Shown here in pieces: positions 27,649 through 36,386 of a stretch of DNA of 64,000 nt. Numbering within the stretch: the first letter of the stretch is position 1; each line of letters begins with the position of its first letter. A program made the position numbers and the translations under genes. The stretch is from assembly GCA_029881995.1 (NCBI GenBank), contig JAOULO010000009.1, forward strand, positions 1 to 64,000, given 5' to 3'. This DNA is from Gammaproteobacteria bacterium. Its GTDB lineage: Bacteria; Pseudomonadota; Gammaproteobacteria; UBA6429; Thiohalophilaceae. The notes under the pieces are model-generated. The model was given only the letters and a program-made list of their open reading frames with translations, was not told the DNA's origin and made no database searches.

Positions 27649-28218
27649 ATGTCAGAACTCAATGAGGGTAATGCCATGAATCAACAGGAACCGAATCAGG
27701 GACTGGTGGGGGAAGAATTAATAGAAGGCGGACTTGGCCACGATATTGAAGGCGACAAGTTTCTTACCTTTCGCTTAAACAATACTGTGTATGGCGTGGA
27801 AATTACCCGTATTAAAGAAATTATTGAGTACGGAGGTATAACACGCATTCCCATGACCCCACCCTGTATCCGTGGTGTGATTAACCTGCGTGGTAATGTC
27901 GTACCCGTAGTTGATATGGCAGAACGACTTGAGGTGGGGCATGAAACAGATGTATCTCGTCGTACCTGTGTCATCATCACTGAGATGGAAGATGAGGGTG
28001 AGAAAATGGATATCGGTTTTGTGGTTGATGCGGTAGATCAGGTTGTTGGGATTCATGAGGACCATATTGAAGCCACTCCCTCGTTTGGTACCGATGTGAA
28101 AAGTGAATTTATTGCTGGCATGGGCAATGTGAATGAAAAATTTGTTATTTTGCTCGATGTGGATACGGTCTTCGATGTGGAAGCCTTGGGAACACTGGTT
28201 GAACAGGCAATAGAATAA
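27649..28218 (+). CDS. cheW: Chemotaxis coupling protein CheW (copy 1)
   Basis: A 189-residue CheW-domain protein linking receptors to CheA. It shows KFLTFRLNNTVYGVEITRIKEI, the receptor-binding region around RIPMTPPCIRGVINLRGNVV and the closing segment EFIAGMGNVNEKFVILLDVD. About 40 residues before the domain are acidic and probably disordered. An internal ATG ten codons in is an alternative start. A second CheW is encoded at 30424. Confidence 0.93.
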   Translation: MSELNEGNAMNQQEPNQGLVGEELIEGGLGHDIEGDKFLTFRLNNTVYGVEITRIKEIIEYGGITRIPMTPPCIRGVINLRGNVVPVVDMAERLEVGHETDVSRRTCVIITEMEDEGEKMDIGFVVDAVDQVVGIHEDHIEATPSFGTDVKSEFIAGMGNVNEKFVILLDVDTVFDVEALGTLVEQAIE

Positions 28219-28298
28219 AAGCAGGCTTATGAAACTGGCAGATTAGTAATGAAACAAGTGTGGACAGATTTTAAAGAATTGAGAGGCGCAAGAAGTTT

Positions 28299-29303
28299 AT
28301 GGCCCTGGCAGCAAATGAAAATACAGTTTCAGACAATAGCAATGATGGGATGGAGATCTTTCTTCAGTCCGGTGATCTTTATTTTGGGAATGCCCCAACT
28401 CAGGTATCAACCATGCTGCATTCCCGTACTGCCATTAGCTTCTGGCACCCAGCGACACGCATTGGTGGTATGTGCCATGTGATAAAGGCAGAGGCCCCTG
28501 ATGGTGAGCAGGATATACATTATGCGGATGGTGCAATTGTAGAATTTTCCCGATTAGCAAATAAATACAATACCCCGCTAAATGAATATGAGGTAAAGGT
28601 TTTTGGTGGTGTACCAAAAGATGAAAAGGATGCTCGGCAACATGAAATTACCCTGGATACAATTTGTAAACAGATTCGTGAGCAGGGTTTTAAACTAACC
28701 CAGCTACATGGTTTTGCCGGTAGCTCAAGAAAACTAAAACTGGATCTTGCGACAGGTGTGATAACCAGTCGGGAAATTGGTGCAGACAAACAGGAAAAGA
28801 ATGAAGTTGAGCGTAGAAGGGCCATGGCAGAGCAGGCCATGGAAATATTTCTTCACCCCGGTGAGATTTATTTTGGTAAGGCGCCGATGATAATTTCGAC
28901 ATTATTAGGTTCCTGTGTTGCAGCAACACTCTGGCATCCGGACAAACACCTGGGTGGCATGTGTCACATAGTATTGCCTGAATCAAATGGTAAGCAATGT
29001 GAAATGAAATATGGTGATTGTGCCATTGGTGAATTTGTAAAGCAGATAAGCAGGCATACAACGGATGCAAAAGAATATGTGGTCAATATTTATGGTGGCT
29101 CAGATATGTTTCCAGATATGCAGAAATCCTCCGGGATGAAAATTGGTGACCGAAATATTGATAAAGTCAGAGAACTTCTGGAACTATATAAATTTAGAAT
29201 CAATGAAGTTGATACCGGAGGTTCTCATTCACGGAAGATTAGACTTGATTTATCAGACGGGAGCGTGGGAATACGTAAACACGGTAAACCGGCAGAAGGA
29301 TAA
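28299..29303 (+). CDS. cheD: Tandem CheD: inactive N-terminal copy fused to an intact CheD deamidase
   Basis: CheD deamidates specific Gln residues of chemoreceptors and in some bacteria stimulates the CheC phosphatase. The 334-residue protein holds two CheD domains (~18-160 and ~182-325). The second has the catalytic Cys206 (STLLGSCVAATLWHP) and His223 (GGMCH). In the first, the aligned segment reads STMLHSRTAISFWHP, so the catalytic Cys is Arg43 and the preceding Gly is His, while His60 (GGMCH) remains. The N-terminal copy is therefore a predicted pseudo-enzyme, perhaps for regulation or substrate binding. The start at 28299 lies ~80 bases after cheW. Confidence 0.92.
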   Translation: MALAANENTVSDNSNDGMEIFLQSGDLYFGNAPTQVSTMLHSRTAISFWHPATRIGGMCHVIKAEAPDGEQDIHYADGAIVEFSRLANKYNTPLNEYEVKVFGGVPKDEKDARQHEITLDTICKQIREQGFKLTQLHGFAGSSRKLKLDLATGVITSREIGADKQEKNEVERRRAMAEQAMEIFLHPGEIYFGKAPMIISTLLGSCVAATLWHPDKHLGGMCHIVLPESNGKQCEMKYGDCAIGEFVKQISRHTTDAKEYVVNIYGGSDMFPDMQKSSGMKIGDRNIDKVRELLELYKFRINEVDTGGSHSRKIRLDLSDGSVGIRKHGKPAEG

Positions 29304-29306
29304 GTT

Positions 29307-30413
29307 ATGAAAAAGAAGGTATTGATTGTTGATGACTCGGCGGTAATTCGTCAGGTGCTAAGTGATATTGTCAGTAAAGACTCTGAGCTGGAAGTTATGG
29401 CTGCCGTCCACGATCCTATCTTTGCCATGAAAAGAATGGAAAGTGACTGGCCCGATGTGATTTTACTGGATGTGGAGATGCCTCGTATGGATGGGATTAC
29501 ATTTCTGCGAAAAATTATGTCAGAACATCCTACCCCGGTTGTTATATGTTCAACACTGACAACAGAAGGTGCAGAAACAACCATGCAGGCCATTGCCGCA
29601 GGTGTGGTGGACATTATTGAAAAACCTAAGATTAATCCTAAAGAGTTTCTGTCTGATGAAGCCAAGCTGATCATTGATGTGGTCAAGTCGGCTGCTCAGG
29701 CAAAAATGAAAAATCTGACTGCCGCGACGCTAGCGACAGAAAAACGCAAAGTTGCCCCCAAATTGACTGCCGATGCCATCATGGCACCCGCAACTGGTGC
29801 AATGAAACAGACAACGGATCAGTTGATTGCAATAGGAACATCAACTGGAGGTATTCAGGCACTCGAATCCGTATTAACTGGCCTACCCAGAGTTTCTCCG
29901 GGGATTGTCATTGTTCAGCATATGCCAGAGAAGTTCACTGCATCTTTCGCTGAGCGATTGAATGGTATATGTGAAATAGATGTTAAGGAAGCAGCTGATA
30001 AGGACAGGGTTGTCCCGGGCAGGGCATTGATCGCACCGGGTGGGATGCATCTGATGTTAAAACGTAGTGGTGCACAATATCATGTTGAGGTAGTGGATGG
30101 CCCTCTGGTAAGTCGTCATAAACCCTCGGTTGATGTTTTGTTTAGATCCGTGGCCAAATCGGCGGGTAAGAATGCTCTGGGGATTATTATGACCGGCATG
30201 GGTGATGATGGTGCATCGGGTATGAAGGAAATGCATGATACCGGCGCTTTGACTATTGCTCAGGATGAGGCGAGTTGTGTGGTATTTGGTATGCCCAATG
30301 AAGCGGTTAAAAAGGGTGGAGTGGACAAGACCGTTTCACTCCTGGATATACCAAAAGAGATTATGAAATTCTATGAATCAGAAGGGATTCATAATAGTGG
30401 GAAATGTGCATGA
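29307..30413 (+). CDS. cheB: Chemotaxis response regulator protein-glutamate methylesterase
   Basis: Removes methyl groups from receptors to reset adaptation. Receiver domain (residues 1-~125) with phospho-acceptor Asp in [13 protein letters not shown] and Lys in DIIEKPK. After a linker comes the methylesterase domain with catalytic Ser in [12 protein letters not shown], His in IVQHMPEKF and Asp in [13 protein letters not shown]. Length 368 is typical. It begins 3 bases after the cheD stop, implying coupled translation of the two adaptation enzymes. Confidence 0.96.
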   Translation: MKKKVLIVDDSAVIRQVLSDIVSKDSELEVMAAVHDPIFAMKRMESDWPDVILLDVEMPRMDGITFLRKIMSEHPTPVVICSTLTTEGAETTMQAIAAGVVDIIEKPKINPKEFLSDEAKLIIDVVKSAAQAKMKNLTAATLATEKRKVAPKLTADAIMAPATGAMKQTTDQLIAIGTSTGGIQALESVLTGLPRVSPGIVIVQHMPEKFTASFAERLNGICEIDVKEAADKDRVVPGRALIAPGGMHLMLKRSGAQYHVEVVDGPLVSRHKPSVDVLFRSVAKSAGKNALGIIMTGMGDDGASGMKEMHDTGALTIAQDEASCVVFGMPNEAVKKGGVDKTVSLLDIPKEIMKFYESEGIHNSGKCA

Positions 30414-30423
30414 GGATTAAATC

Positions 30424-31038
30424 ATGGTAAAGGCAATAGAAATACAATCGGCTGCTGTGCTTGAGATTGAGAATGAGGATGCCCACAAGTATCTGACATT
30501 TTTGACACCTGGCAAGGTCTATGCGGTCAGCATCATGAAGGTCAAGGAGATTATTGAATACGGAAAAGTAATCGATGTGCCTATGATGCCGACCTTTATT
30601 AATGGTGCGATCAATCTACGTGGACAGGTCATCCCTGTAATTGATCTTAATGTTCGCCTGGGTGGTGAAGAAACAGAAGTTACCCGACGTTCCTGTATTG
30701 TTGTGGTAGAGCTGAGTTTAAGTGGAGACAATAAAAAGGTCGGCCTACTGGTTGATGCAGTGAGTAAAGTAGTTGACTTTCACGAATCTCAAATAGATGA
30801 AGCACCATCATTCAATGGCAATATTAATACTGACTATATTGAAGGCATGGGTAAAACTGAAGATGGGTTTATTATTTTACTGAATATCGACAACTTACTT
30901 AGTATGGAAGATATTGAGCAATTCAACAAGGTTAGTTCTACTGAAAATGATAGTGAGTCAATGGAATGGTCTGATGCGGCCGATCTACAGGCCGTTGCTG
31001 AGCAAATTGCCAGGCAGACAAACACAGATGATAATTAA
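30424..31038 (+). CDS. cheW: Chemotaxis coupling protein CheW (copy 2)
   Basis: A 204-residue CheW paralogue with KYLTFLTPGKVYAVSIMKVKEI, VPMMPTFINGAINLRGQVIP and the DYIEGMGKTEDGFIILLNID segment. It diverges from copy 1 at the N-terminus and has a ~35-residue acidic C-terminal extension. Two CheW copies may assemble different receptor arrays or alter array stoichiometry. It starts 10 bases after cheB. Confidence 0.93.
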   Translation: MVKAIEIQSAAVLEIENEDAHKYLTFLTPGKVYAVSIMKVKEIIEYGKVIDVPMMPTFINGAINLRGQVIPVIDLNVRLGGEETEVTRRSCIVVVELSLSGDNKKVGLLVDAVSKVVDFHESQIDEAPSFNGNINTDYIEGMGKTEDGFIILLNIDNLLSMEDIEQFNKVSSTENDSESMEWSDAADLQAVAEQIARQTNTDDN

Positions 31039-31108
31039 AGAGATTATATTACGAGACATAAGAAACATGAATTATAACTATAATAAATTATGTGGATAAT
31101 AAATTAGC

Positions 31109-31945
31109 GTGTTAAATCCGGAACAAGATAAATATTTTGATTATACGTCGGTTCAATTATCAGACAGAGATTTTGATGCCTATAAGAATCTGGTGTATGA
31201 GGTAGCAGGAATTTCTCTAAAGGATAAAAAGAAGCCACTGTTAACCGGTCGTTTATCCAAGCGACTCCGACATTACAAAATTCAAAGTTATTCAGACTAT
31301 CTTGAGCTGGTACAGAATGATGAGCATGAATTGCAGATGATGATTGATCTGGTTTCTACTAATGAGACCAGCTTCTTTCGAGAAGAAAAGCATTTTGATT
31401 TTCTGGAAAACTATGTAAAAAATCTGGATCCACGCCGTGGACCATTTCGAATCTGGAGTGCGGCCTGCTCCTCTGGTATGGAGGCCTATACAACTGCAAT
31501 GGTAATGGATAATGCAGAGCTAAAATTTGGCTGGGAAATATTTGGTACCGATATCAGTACCCGTATCCTGGAAAAGGCCAGAAAGGCACTCTATCCACTT
31601 GATGTCTCAAACCGAATACCTCAGCATTATTTAAAAAAGTATTGCCTGAAAGGGGTGCGTGATATGAGTGGCTTTTTACTGGTTGATAAAAAACTCCGAG
31701 CCAGAACAACGTTTAGCTATATGAATTTGAATGAACAGCCATGGCCAGATGTAGGATTATTTGATGTTATATTTTTAAGGAATGTCATGATCTATTTTGA
31801 TAAGCCAACGAAGCAAAAACTAATTTCAAATATTATCACCCGGCTAAAAAGTGATGGCTATTTGTTTGTAGGTCATTCGGAGAATTTGCTGGGTATTCCG
31901 ACTACACTTAAAACAGTCCAACCCTCAATATATCGAAAAATATAA
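31109..31945 (+). CDS. cheR: Chemotaxis protein-glutamate O-methyltransferase
   Basis: Methylates receptor glutamates using S-adenosylmethionine. The N-terminal helical domain (residues ~15-80) precedes the catalytic domain with STNETSFFREEKHFDFL, the SAM-binding segment RIWSAACSSGMEAYTTAM (the usual GEEPY is GMEAY here), FGTDIS and VIFLRNVMIYFDKPT. Length 278 is typical. The start is GTG at 31109, about 70 bases after cheW. The lack of a CheR-tethering pentapeptide on the operon's receptors suggests tether-independent methylation. Confidence 0.94.
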   Translation: MLNPEQDKYFDYTSVQLSDRDFDAYKNLVYEVAGISLKDKKKPLLTGRLSKRLRHYKIQSYSDYLELVQNDEHELQMMIDLVSTNETSFFREEKHFDFLENYVKNLDPRRGPFRIWSAACSSGMEAYTTAMVMDNAELKFGWEIFGTDISTRILEKARKALYPLDVSNRIPQHYLKKYCLKGVRDMSGFLLVDKKLRARTTFSYMNLNEQPWPDVGLFDVIFLRNVMIYFDKPTKQKLISNIITRLKSDGYLFVGHSENLLGIPTTLKTVQPSIYRKI

Positions 31946-31961
31946 GAACTGGAAAACACTG

Positions 31962-32456
31962 ATGGCTGACTTACTTCATATTGGTAAAGAAAACATGGAT
32001 ATACTTATTATTAATGCCTTGCTTGATTCTTTGATGAAAATTTTCAATACCATGATCGGTGTTATGCCTGAGCCTGGTATACCAACACCTAAAAGTGATG
32101 ATATTTCATTAGGTGAAGTGACTGGCATGATGCTAATGGAAGCGGAGATGGCAAAGGGAAGTATGGCCATATCTTTTAGCCAGGGTGCCATCGCCAAGGT
32201 GGCGAATAAAATGCTCGGTGACAAGCTTAAAAAAATTGATGATGCCGCAAAAGATCTCACTGGTGAGATGACCAATATGCTGGTGGGGGGAGCAAAAAGC
32301 ATCCTTGCTGAACGGGGTTATGATTTTGATATGTCTACCCCTGAAATTCTCTCAGGTAAGCAGCACAAGATTGAGCACAAATATGATGGTCAGACGGTGA
32401 TTCTTCCTTTTACCCTCGATAAAGATAAGTTCTATCTAGAAATTAACTTCCAGTAG
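31962..32456 (+). CDS. cheX: CheX-like CheY-P phosphatase
   Basis: A 164-residue CheC/CheX/FliY-family protein. The phosphatase helix carries the ExxN signature in LTGEMTNMLVGGAKSILAE, followed by the family's GYDFDMSTPEIL. There is one such motif, as in CheX rather than CheC. It dephosphorylates CheY-P to end the signal. No cheZ is in the cluster, so this is the likely phosphatase. It is the last gene of the operon, 16 bases after cheR. Confidence 0.87.
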   Translation: MADLLHIGKENMDILIINALLDSLMKIFNTMIGVMPEPGIPTPKSDDISLGEVTGMMLMEAEMAKGSMAISFSQGAIAKVANKMLGDKLKKIDDAAKDLTGEMTNMLVGGAKSILAERGYDFDMSTPEILSGKQHKIEHKYDGQTVILPFTLDKDKFYLEINFQ

Positions 32457-32553
32457 AGTTTCCTCAAGTTCCATTTCCATACCTGATTGTTAACCAACTC
32501 AGAGATTCTCAGCCGAATTTCGATACAAACCTGACGAAAATCAGGGAAAATAC

Positions 32554-32583
32554 TTGGCGGACCTACCGATTTTAAGGTATAAT
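32554..32583 (+). promoter_or_regulatory. Likely sigma-70 promoter for grxD
   Basis: TTGGCG (32554-32559), an 18-base spacer, and consensus TATAAT (32578-32583). It lies 67 bases upstream of the grxD start and separates it from the chemotaxis operon. Confidence 0.6.
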
Positions 32584-32649
32584 ATCTGACTAATTTACTC
32601 GGAAATATATTTACACAATTGTTGCCCAATTTACGAATCGAGGTGTGTT

Positions 32650-32976
32650 ATGGACGTACTGGAACGAATCGACCAGGTGGTTAAAAACAATCCGGTGGTC
32701 ATTTTTATGAAAGGGACGCCACAAATGCCGCAGTGTGGATTCTCCATGCGTGCGGCTCAGGCCTTACAGGCCTGTGGTAAGGAGTTTGCTCACGTCAATG
32801 TCCTGATGGACCCGGAAATCTTTGAAAATCTGCCCCGTTATGCCGACTGGCCCACATTCCCACAAATCTATATCAACGGTGAATTAATCGGTGGTTGTGA
32901 TATTACCCTTGAGATGTATCAGCAGGGGGAACTGCAGAAGGCCGTCACAGAGGCAGTCGAGAAGGCATCAGTCTAA
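32650..32976 (+). CDS. grxD: Monothiol glutaredoxin Grx4
   Basis: A CGFS-type monothiol glutaredoxin that binds and transfers [2Fe-2S] clusters with glutathione. The active site Cys29 lies in PQMPQCGFSMRAAQAL; the glutathione-binding WPTFPQIYINGELIGGCDI segment is intact. At 108 residues it is the single-domain bacterial form. It has its own promoter and terminator. Confidence 0.97.
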   Translation: MDVLERIDQVVKNNPVVIFMKGTPQMPQCGFSMRAAQALQACGKEFAHVNVLMDPEIFENLPRYADWPTFPQIYINGELIGGCDITLEMYQQGELQKAVTEAVEKASV

Positions 32977-32995
32977 AACTAACTTTTCAGATCAT

Positions 32996-33023
32996 AAAAA
33001 ACCCGGCCAGGCCGGGTTTTTTT
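32996..33023. terminator. Bidirectional intrinsic terminator between grxD and rnt
   Basis: Six A, stem ACCCGG/CCGGGT around CCAGG, then seven T. It serves grxD on the plus strand and, read in reverse, the converging rnt gene. Confidence 0.92.
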
Positions 33024-33027
33024 GTGA

Positions 33028-33669
33028 CTAGAATTTTTTGCCGGTGAATTTATCCCAGCTATTCACAATGGTGCAAAATAGTTCGGCGGTCCTTTCGGCG
33101 TCATAAATGGCGGAATGGGCCAGGCTGTTGTCCCAGGCTAGGCCTGCGGCCTGGGCAGCTTTGGCCAGGACAGTTTGACCATAGGCCAGCCCACCCAGTG
33201 TTGCAGTATCGAAGGTGCTGAATGAATGAAAAGGGTTTTTCTTAACACTATTCCGTTCCACTGCAGCACGGATAAAACCAAGATCAAAAAATGGATTATG
33301 GCCAACCAGAATTGCACGAGAGCAACTATGTTTTTTCAACAGGGTGTGAATAGGTTTAAAAATATATTCCAGGGCTTCTTTTTCCGGTTTAGCCATTCGA
33401 AAAGGATGGTGGGGATCAATTCCGGTAAACTCCAGGGCCTTGGGATCAAGGATTGATCCAGGAAAGGGTTCTACATGACAGGCAAGGGCATCAGTTGGAA
33501 CCAGAACACCGAGATTATTGAGATGGATTGGCACAGCCGCAATTTCAAGCAGGGCGTTGGTTTGAGGATCAAATCCTGCCGTTTCCACATCCACCACTAC
33601 AGGAAGAAATCCACGGAACCGGTCGGCAATTTGTTTGCTACTTACTGCTGCACTCATGGCGGCAAGCAT
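33028..33669 (-). CDS. rnt: Ribonuclease T
   Basis: A DEDDh 3'-5' exoribonuclease trimming 3' ends of tRNA and other stable RNAs. Exo I is [23 protein letters not shown] (Asp and Glu), Exo [15 protein letters not shown], Exo [17 protein letters not shown] with its His and Asp. Length 213 matches RNase T. It converges on grxD and diverges from the TraB-family gene. Confidence 0.95.
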   Translation of the reverse strand: MLAAMSAAVSSKQIADRFRGFLPVVVDVETAGFDPQTNALLEIAAVPIHLNNLGVLVPTDALACHVEPFPGSILDPKALEFTGIDPHHPFRMAKPEKEALEYIFKPIHTLLKKHSCSRAILVGHNPFFDLGFIRAAVERNSVKKNPFHSFSTFDTATLGGLAYGQTVLAKAAQAAGLAWDNSLAHSAIYDAERTAELFCTIVNSWDKFTGKKF

Positions 33670-33737
33670 AGCGGATAGGTGTAAAAAATGATATGACTAG
33701 ACCTGTCATTTCTAGATTGAAATAGCGGAGTGTTAAG

Positions 33738-34625
33738 TTGAAAAAATATATTACTGGTCTGTTAATGTCATTCAGTTTAATCCTGGCTGGAAATTTGTAT
33801 GCAAGCGATTCCTTAAACACTCGTAATCAACAGACTGGGATTTTATGGGAAGTTTCTAAATCAACTAGTCGACCCAGTTACCTTCTCGGTACGGTGCACA
33901 GTGATGATACCAGAGTTATAAAGTTACCGAAGATCATACTGGATAAACTCAACAGGGCTGACAGCTTTACCGCAGAACTGAAGATGGACAGGCATTCAAT
34001 GCAACAAGCCAGTCAATTGATGTTTCTATCTCCGGGGCAGACACTGGAGTCCCAGATAGGTGCTAAGCGTTATCAATCCTGTATAAAGTTGCTAAGTCAA
34101 TATGGGTTGACGGAAGCCATGATCAATAAGATGAAACCCTGGGCCGTGGTCGTGACGCTGAGTATGCCTCGAAGCAGAACCGGTTTGGTGCTGGATCATT
34201 ACCTTTATAAAGAAGCAGAACAGCTTGGCAAAAGGACCTATGGCCTTGAAACAAATCGGGAACAGATTGCTGTGTTTGAGTCCTTTGCTTTGCGAGAGCA
34301 GATTATCATGCTGGATGAGGCGATTAAGGACTTTAACAGATTACCCGCTATATTCGATGAACTGGTTCATTTGTACCTGCAACGTGATCTGACAGGCCTG
34401 GAGCGGATTAGTGATAAATACATGTTGCAGGGAAATAGTCCTCTGGCAAAAAGCTTTCGAAAGCGCGCTTTGATTGATAGAAATTACCTTATGCTGCGGC
34501 GGATGAAACCGAGATTACTGGAAGGCAATAGCTTTATTGCTGTAGGCGCACTGCACTTGCCCGGTGATGAAGGGATATTGCGACTATTACAGCAGGAAGG
34601 TTATACCGTCAGGCCGGTATATTAA
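33738..34625 (+). CDS. TraB/GumN-family periplasmic protein
   Basis: Signal peptide (residues 1-22) followed by the TraB/GumN fold: [24 protein letters not shown] at the start and [25 protein letters not shown] at the end, including the paired GTxH and GAxHLPG motifs that resemble metal/catalytic sites of TIKI-type proteases. Length 295. The bacterial function is unknown. Its 3' end overlaps the end of pyrC on the opposite strand by 4 bases. Confidence 0.87.
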   Translation: MKKYITGLLMSFSLILAGNLYASDSLNTRNQQTGILWEVSKSTSRPSYLLGTVHSDDTRVIKLPKIILDKLNRADSFTAELKMDRHSMQQASQLMFLSPGQTLESQIGAKRYQSCIKLLSQYGLTEAMINKMKPWAVVVTLSMPRSRTGLVLDHYLYKEAEQLGKRTYGLETNREQIAVFESFALREQIIMLDEAIKDFNRLPAIFDELVHLYLQRDLTGLERISDKYMLQGNSPLAKSFRKRALIDRNYLMLRRMKPRLLEGNSFIAVGALHLPGDEGILRLLQQEGYTVRPVY

Positions 34626-35653
34626 GTAAGTTGCCAGCTTATCTTTTCTCCAGCTCGCAGGGGAATGAGTCTTTCTTCACCAAAAGCGAGGCTGTCTGGT
34701 ACAGTCCACTCCTGTTTGGTTAATTTAATTTTGTCGGTATTGCGTGGTAAGCCATAAAAGTCGGCGCCATAAAAACTGGCAAAACCTTCCAGCTTGTCCA
34801 GGGCATCAGCCTGTTCAAAGACTTCAGCGTATAACTCGATGGCGGCATGGGATGAGTAAATACCAGCACAGCCACAGGCGGATTCCTTGGCATGTTGGGC
34901 ATGGGGCGCACTGTCTGTACCAAGAAAGAATTTGGGGTTGCCGGAGACAGCCGCTTTCACCAGCGCCTTTCGATGGGTTTCACGTTTAATAATTGGCAGG
35001 CAATAGTAGTGAGGACGAATTCCACCCGCCAACATGGCGTTACGGTTATATAAGAGATGATGAGGGGTGATGGTGGCTGCAATATTTGCACCGCTACCTG
35101 TGACAAAATCAACGGCATCACTGGTGGTGATGTGTTCCAGTACAATCTTTAATTCCGGCAGGCGTTGAGTGAGTGGCTCAAGAATCTGTTCAATAAATAT
35201 TCTTTCTCTATCAAAAATATCAATGTGTGAATCTGTAACCTCTCCATGCACCAGCAGGGGCAGTCCCAGCTCAGCCATTTTTTCCAGAGTGCTATTGCAT
35301 TTTCGAATATCGGTAACCCCTGCATCAGAGTTGGTAGTCGCACCCGCCGGATAGAGTTTTAAGGCATGAACCAGACCACTTTCCTTTGCCTTGAGGATTT
35401 CTTCCTTGGGTGTGTTATCCGTTAGATAAAGGGTCATCAAGGGTTGAAAAGAAATTCCGTTGGGGACTGCGGCGAGAATACGTTCACGGTAGGCCAGTGC
35501 CTGTTCGGTTGTGGTAACGGGTGGCTTGAGATTGGGCATGATGATGGCCCTGGCAAATCGTTCTGCTGTGTCAGGTATCACATGTCGTAAAACATCGCCA
35601 TCACGCACATGTAGGTGCCAGTCGTCTGGATAAACTAATGAGATTTCTTGCAA
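34622..35653 (-). CDS. pyrC: Dihydroorotase
   Basis: Zinc amidohydrolase closing carbamoyl-aspartate to dihydroorotate in pyrimidine synthesis. Metal ligands are seen in [10 protein letters not shown], the carboxylated lysine in [14 protein letters not shown], His in LVHGEVTD and [10 protein letters not shown], and catalytic Asp in [11 protein letters not shown]. Length 343 fits the class-II PyrC. It appears monocistronic. Confidence 0.97.
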   Translation of the reverse strand: MQEISLVYPDDWHLHVRDGDVLRHVIPDTAERFARAIIMPNLKPPVTTTEQALAYRERILAAVPNGISFQPLMTLYLTDNTPKEEILKAKESGLVHALKLYPAGATTNSDAGVTDIRKCNSTLEKMAELGLPLLVHGEVTDSHIDIFDRERIFIEQILEPLTQRLPELKIVLEHITTSDAVDFVTGSGANIAATITPHHLLYNRNAMLAGGIRPHYYCLPIIKRETHRKALVKAAVSGNPKFFLGTDSAPHAQHAKESACGCAGIYSSHAAIELYAEVFEQADALDKLEGFASFYGADFYGLPRNTDKIKLTKQEWTVPDSLAFGEERLIPLRAGEKISWQLT

Positions 35654-35898
35654 GTCTGGTTTCTCAAAATCGTTATGTAAAGTCTAATTATGCCATTTTG
35701 ATGTGGATTATACTGCTGAAAAAAGGCTTTTTAGTCAATCACTAATGAAATAACCGCGCTAAAAATATGTTGTTGTAACATTTTTTATATTCTTCTCAAG
35801 TCCTGAGTTTGCTTGCCGTTAATTTCATAAGCTCTCAAAAAATTGGGGCTAGTAGCGTTATGCATAACTTCTACTTGTAAAAACATAAGGAGAAAAAA
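35654..35898. other. Intergenic region upstream of the twin lipoprotein genes
   Basis: An AT-rich 245-base stretch. The ribosome-binding site AAGGAG (35888-35893) for the first lipoprotein is strong; promoter elements are not clear enough to call. Confidence 0.4.
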
Positions 35899-36108
35899 AT
35901 GAAAAACCTGAAATTAGTGGCTGCTGCAGTTATTGCGCTTGTCATCACTGGTTGTACTTCATATGCCGGCATCAGCAAGGCTGACAAACCCGGTTCTTAC
36001 TATATCGTGACCAATACTCACACTTTTGGTATCCACCCTGGTGTACAGTTATGTAATTCTAAGGGCTCAGGCGATTTGTCATGTAGAGAAGTCAATGTGG
36101 ACGATTAA
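35899..36108 (+). CDS. Small lipoprotein, first of a twin pair
   Basis: A 69-residue predicted lipoprotein. The signal peptide ends with the lipobox VITGC (Cys19), then YAGISKADKPGSYYIVTN and a C-terminal GSGDLSCREV with two cysteines (in QLCNS and DLSCRE) able to form a disulfide. No family is recognised. It shares the layout of the next gene: Cys-x-x-Tyr-x-Gly-Ile-(Ser/Thr)-Lys, a Tyr-Ile-(Val/Ile)-Thr strand and Ser-Gly-Asp-Leu-x-Cys. Strong ribosome site AAGGAGAAAAAA. Confidence 0.75.
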   Translation: MKNLKLVAAAVIALVITGCTSYAGISKADKPGSYYIVTNTHTFGIHPGVQLCNSKGSGDLSCREVNVDD

Positions 36109-36128
36109 CATATTGAGGACTTAATATC

Positions 36129-36317
36129 ATGAAAATCAAATCAATATTACTAGTATTAGTAAGTGTTGGTTTGTTGGGCGCATGTGTCCCTTACACTGGG
36201 ATCACTAAAGTCTCTACGGGAAAATATATTATTACTCACCCTAAAGGGGTTATTAATTGTATTAGTAAACCCAGTGGCGATTTAAAGTGTGATGCACCAA
36301 CACACCGCATTCCTTAA
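36129..36317 (+). CDS. Small lipoprotein, second of a twin pair
   Basis: A 62-residue paralogue of the preceding gene. The signal peptide ends LLGAC (Cys19); the mature part has VPYTGITKVSTGKYIITHP, then NCISKPSGDLKC with two cysteines. It starts 20 bases after its twin and is followed by a terminator, so the two form a dedicated operon. The function is unknown; location at the cell envelope is inferred from the lipobox. Confidence 0.73.
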   Translation: MKIKSILLVLVSVGLLGACVPYTGITKVSTGKYIITHPKGVINCISKPSGDLKCDAPTHRIP

Positions 36318-36333
36318 GTCACAATGTAATATT

Positions 36334-36365
36334 AAAAAGGCCAGAACGAGTTCTGGCCTTTTTTT
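36334..36365 (+). terminator. Intrinsic terminator of the lipoprotein operon (also faces fumC)
   Basis: Stem AAAAGGCCAGAAC/GTTCTGGCCTTTT with a short loop, followed by T residues. The symmetrical A/T flanks suit both the lipoprotein operon and the converging fumC gene. Confidence 0.93.
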
Positions 36366-36386
36366 GTGCTTGTAGCAAAACTGTAA

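Noticed and set aside
28249-28482. A 77-codon frame (MKQVWTDF...) starting before and overlapping cheD in another frame
   Set aside because: It overlaps the well-supported first CheD domain and has no recognisable product; a frameshifted longer CheD start is not needed.
32530-32546. Hairpin CCTGA...TCAGG after the chemotaxis operon as a terminator
   Set aside because: Only a 5-bp stem and no following T-tract.
32551-32581. IscR-type operator overlapping the grxD promoter
   Set aside because: Only the outer ATAC/GTAT parts fit and the spacing is wrong; the sequence is explained by -35 and -10 elements.
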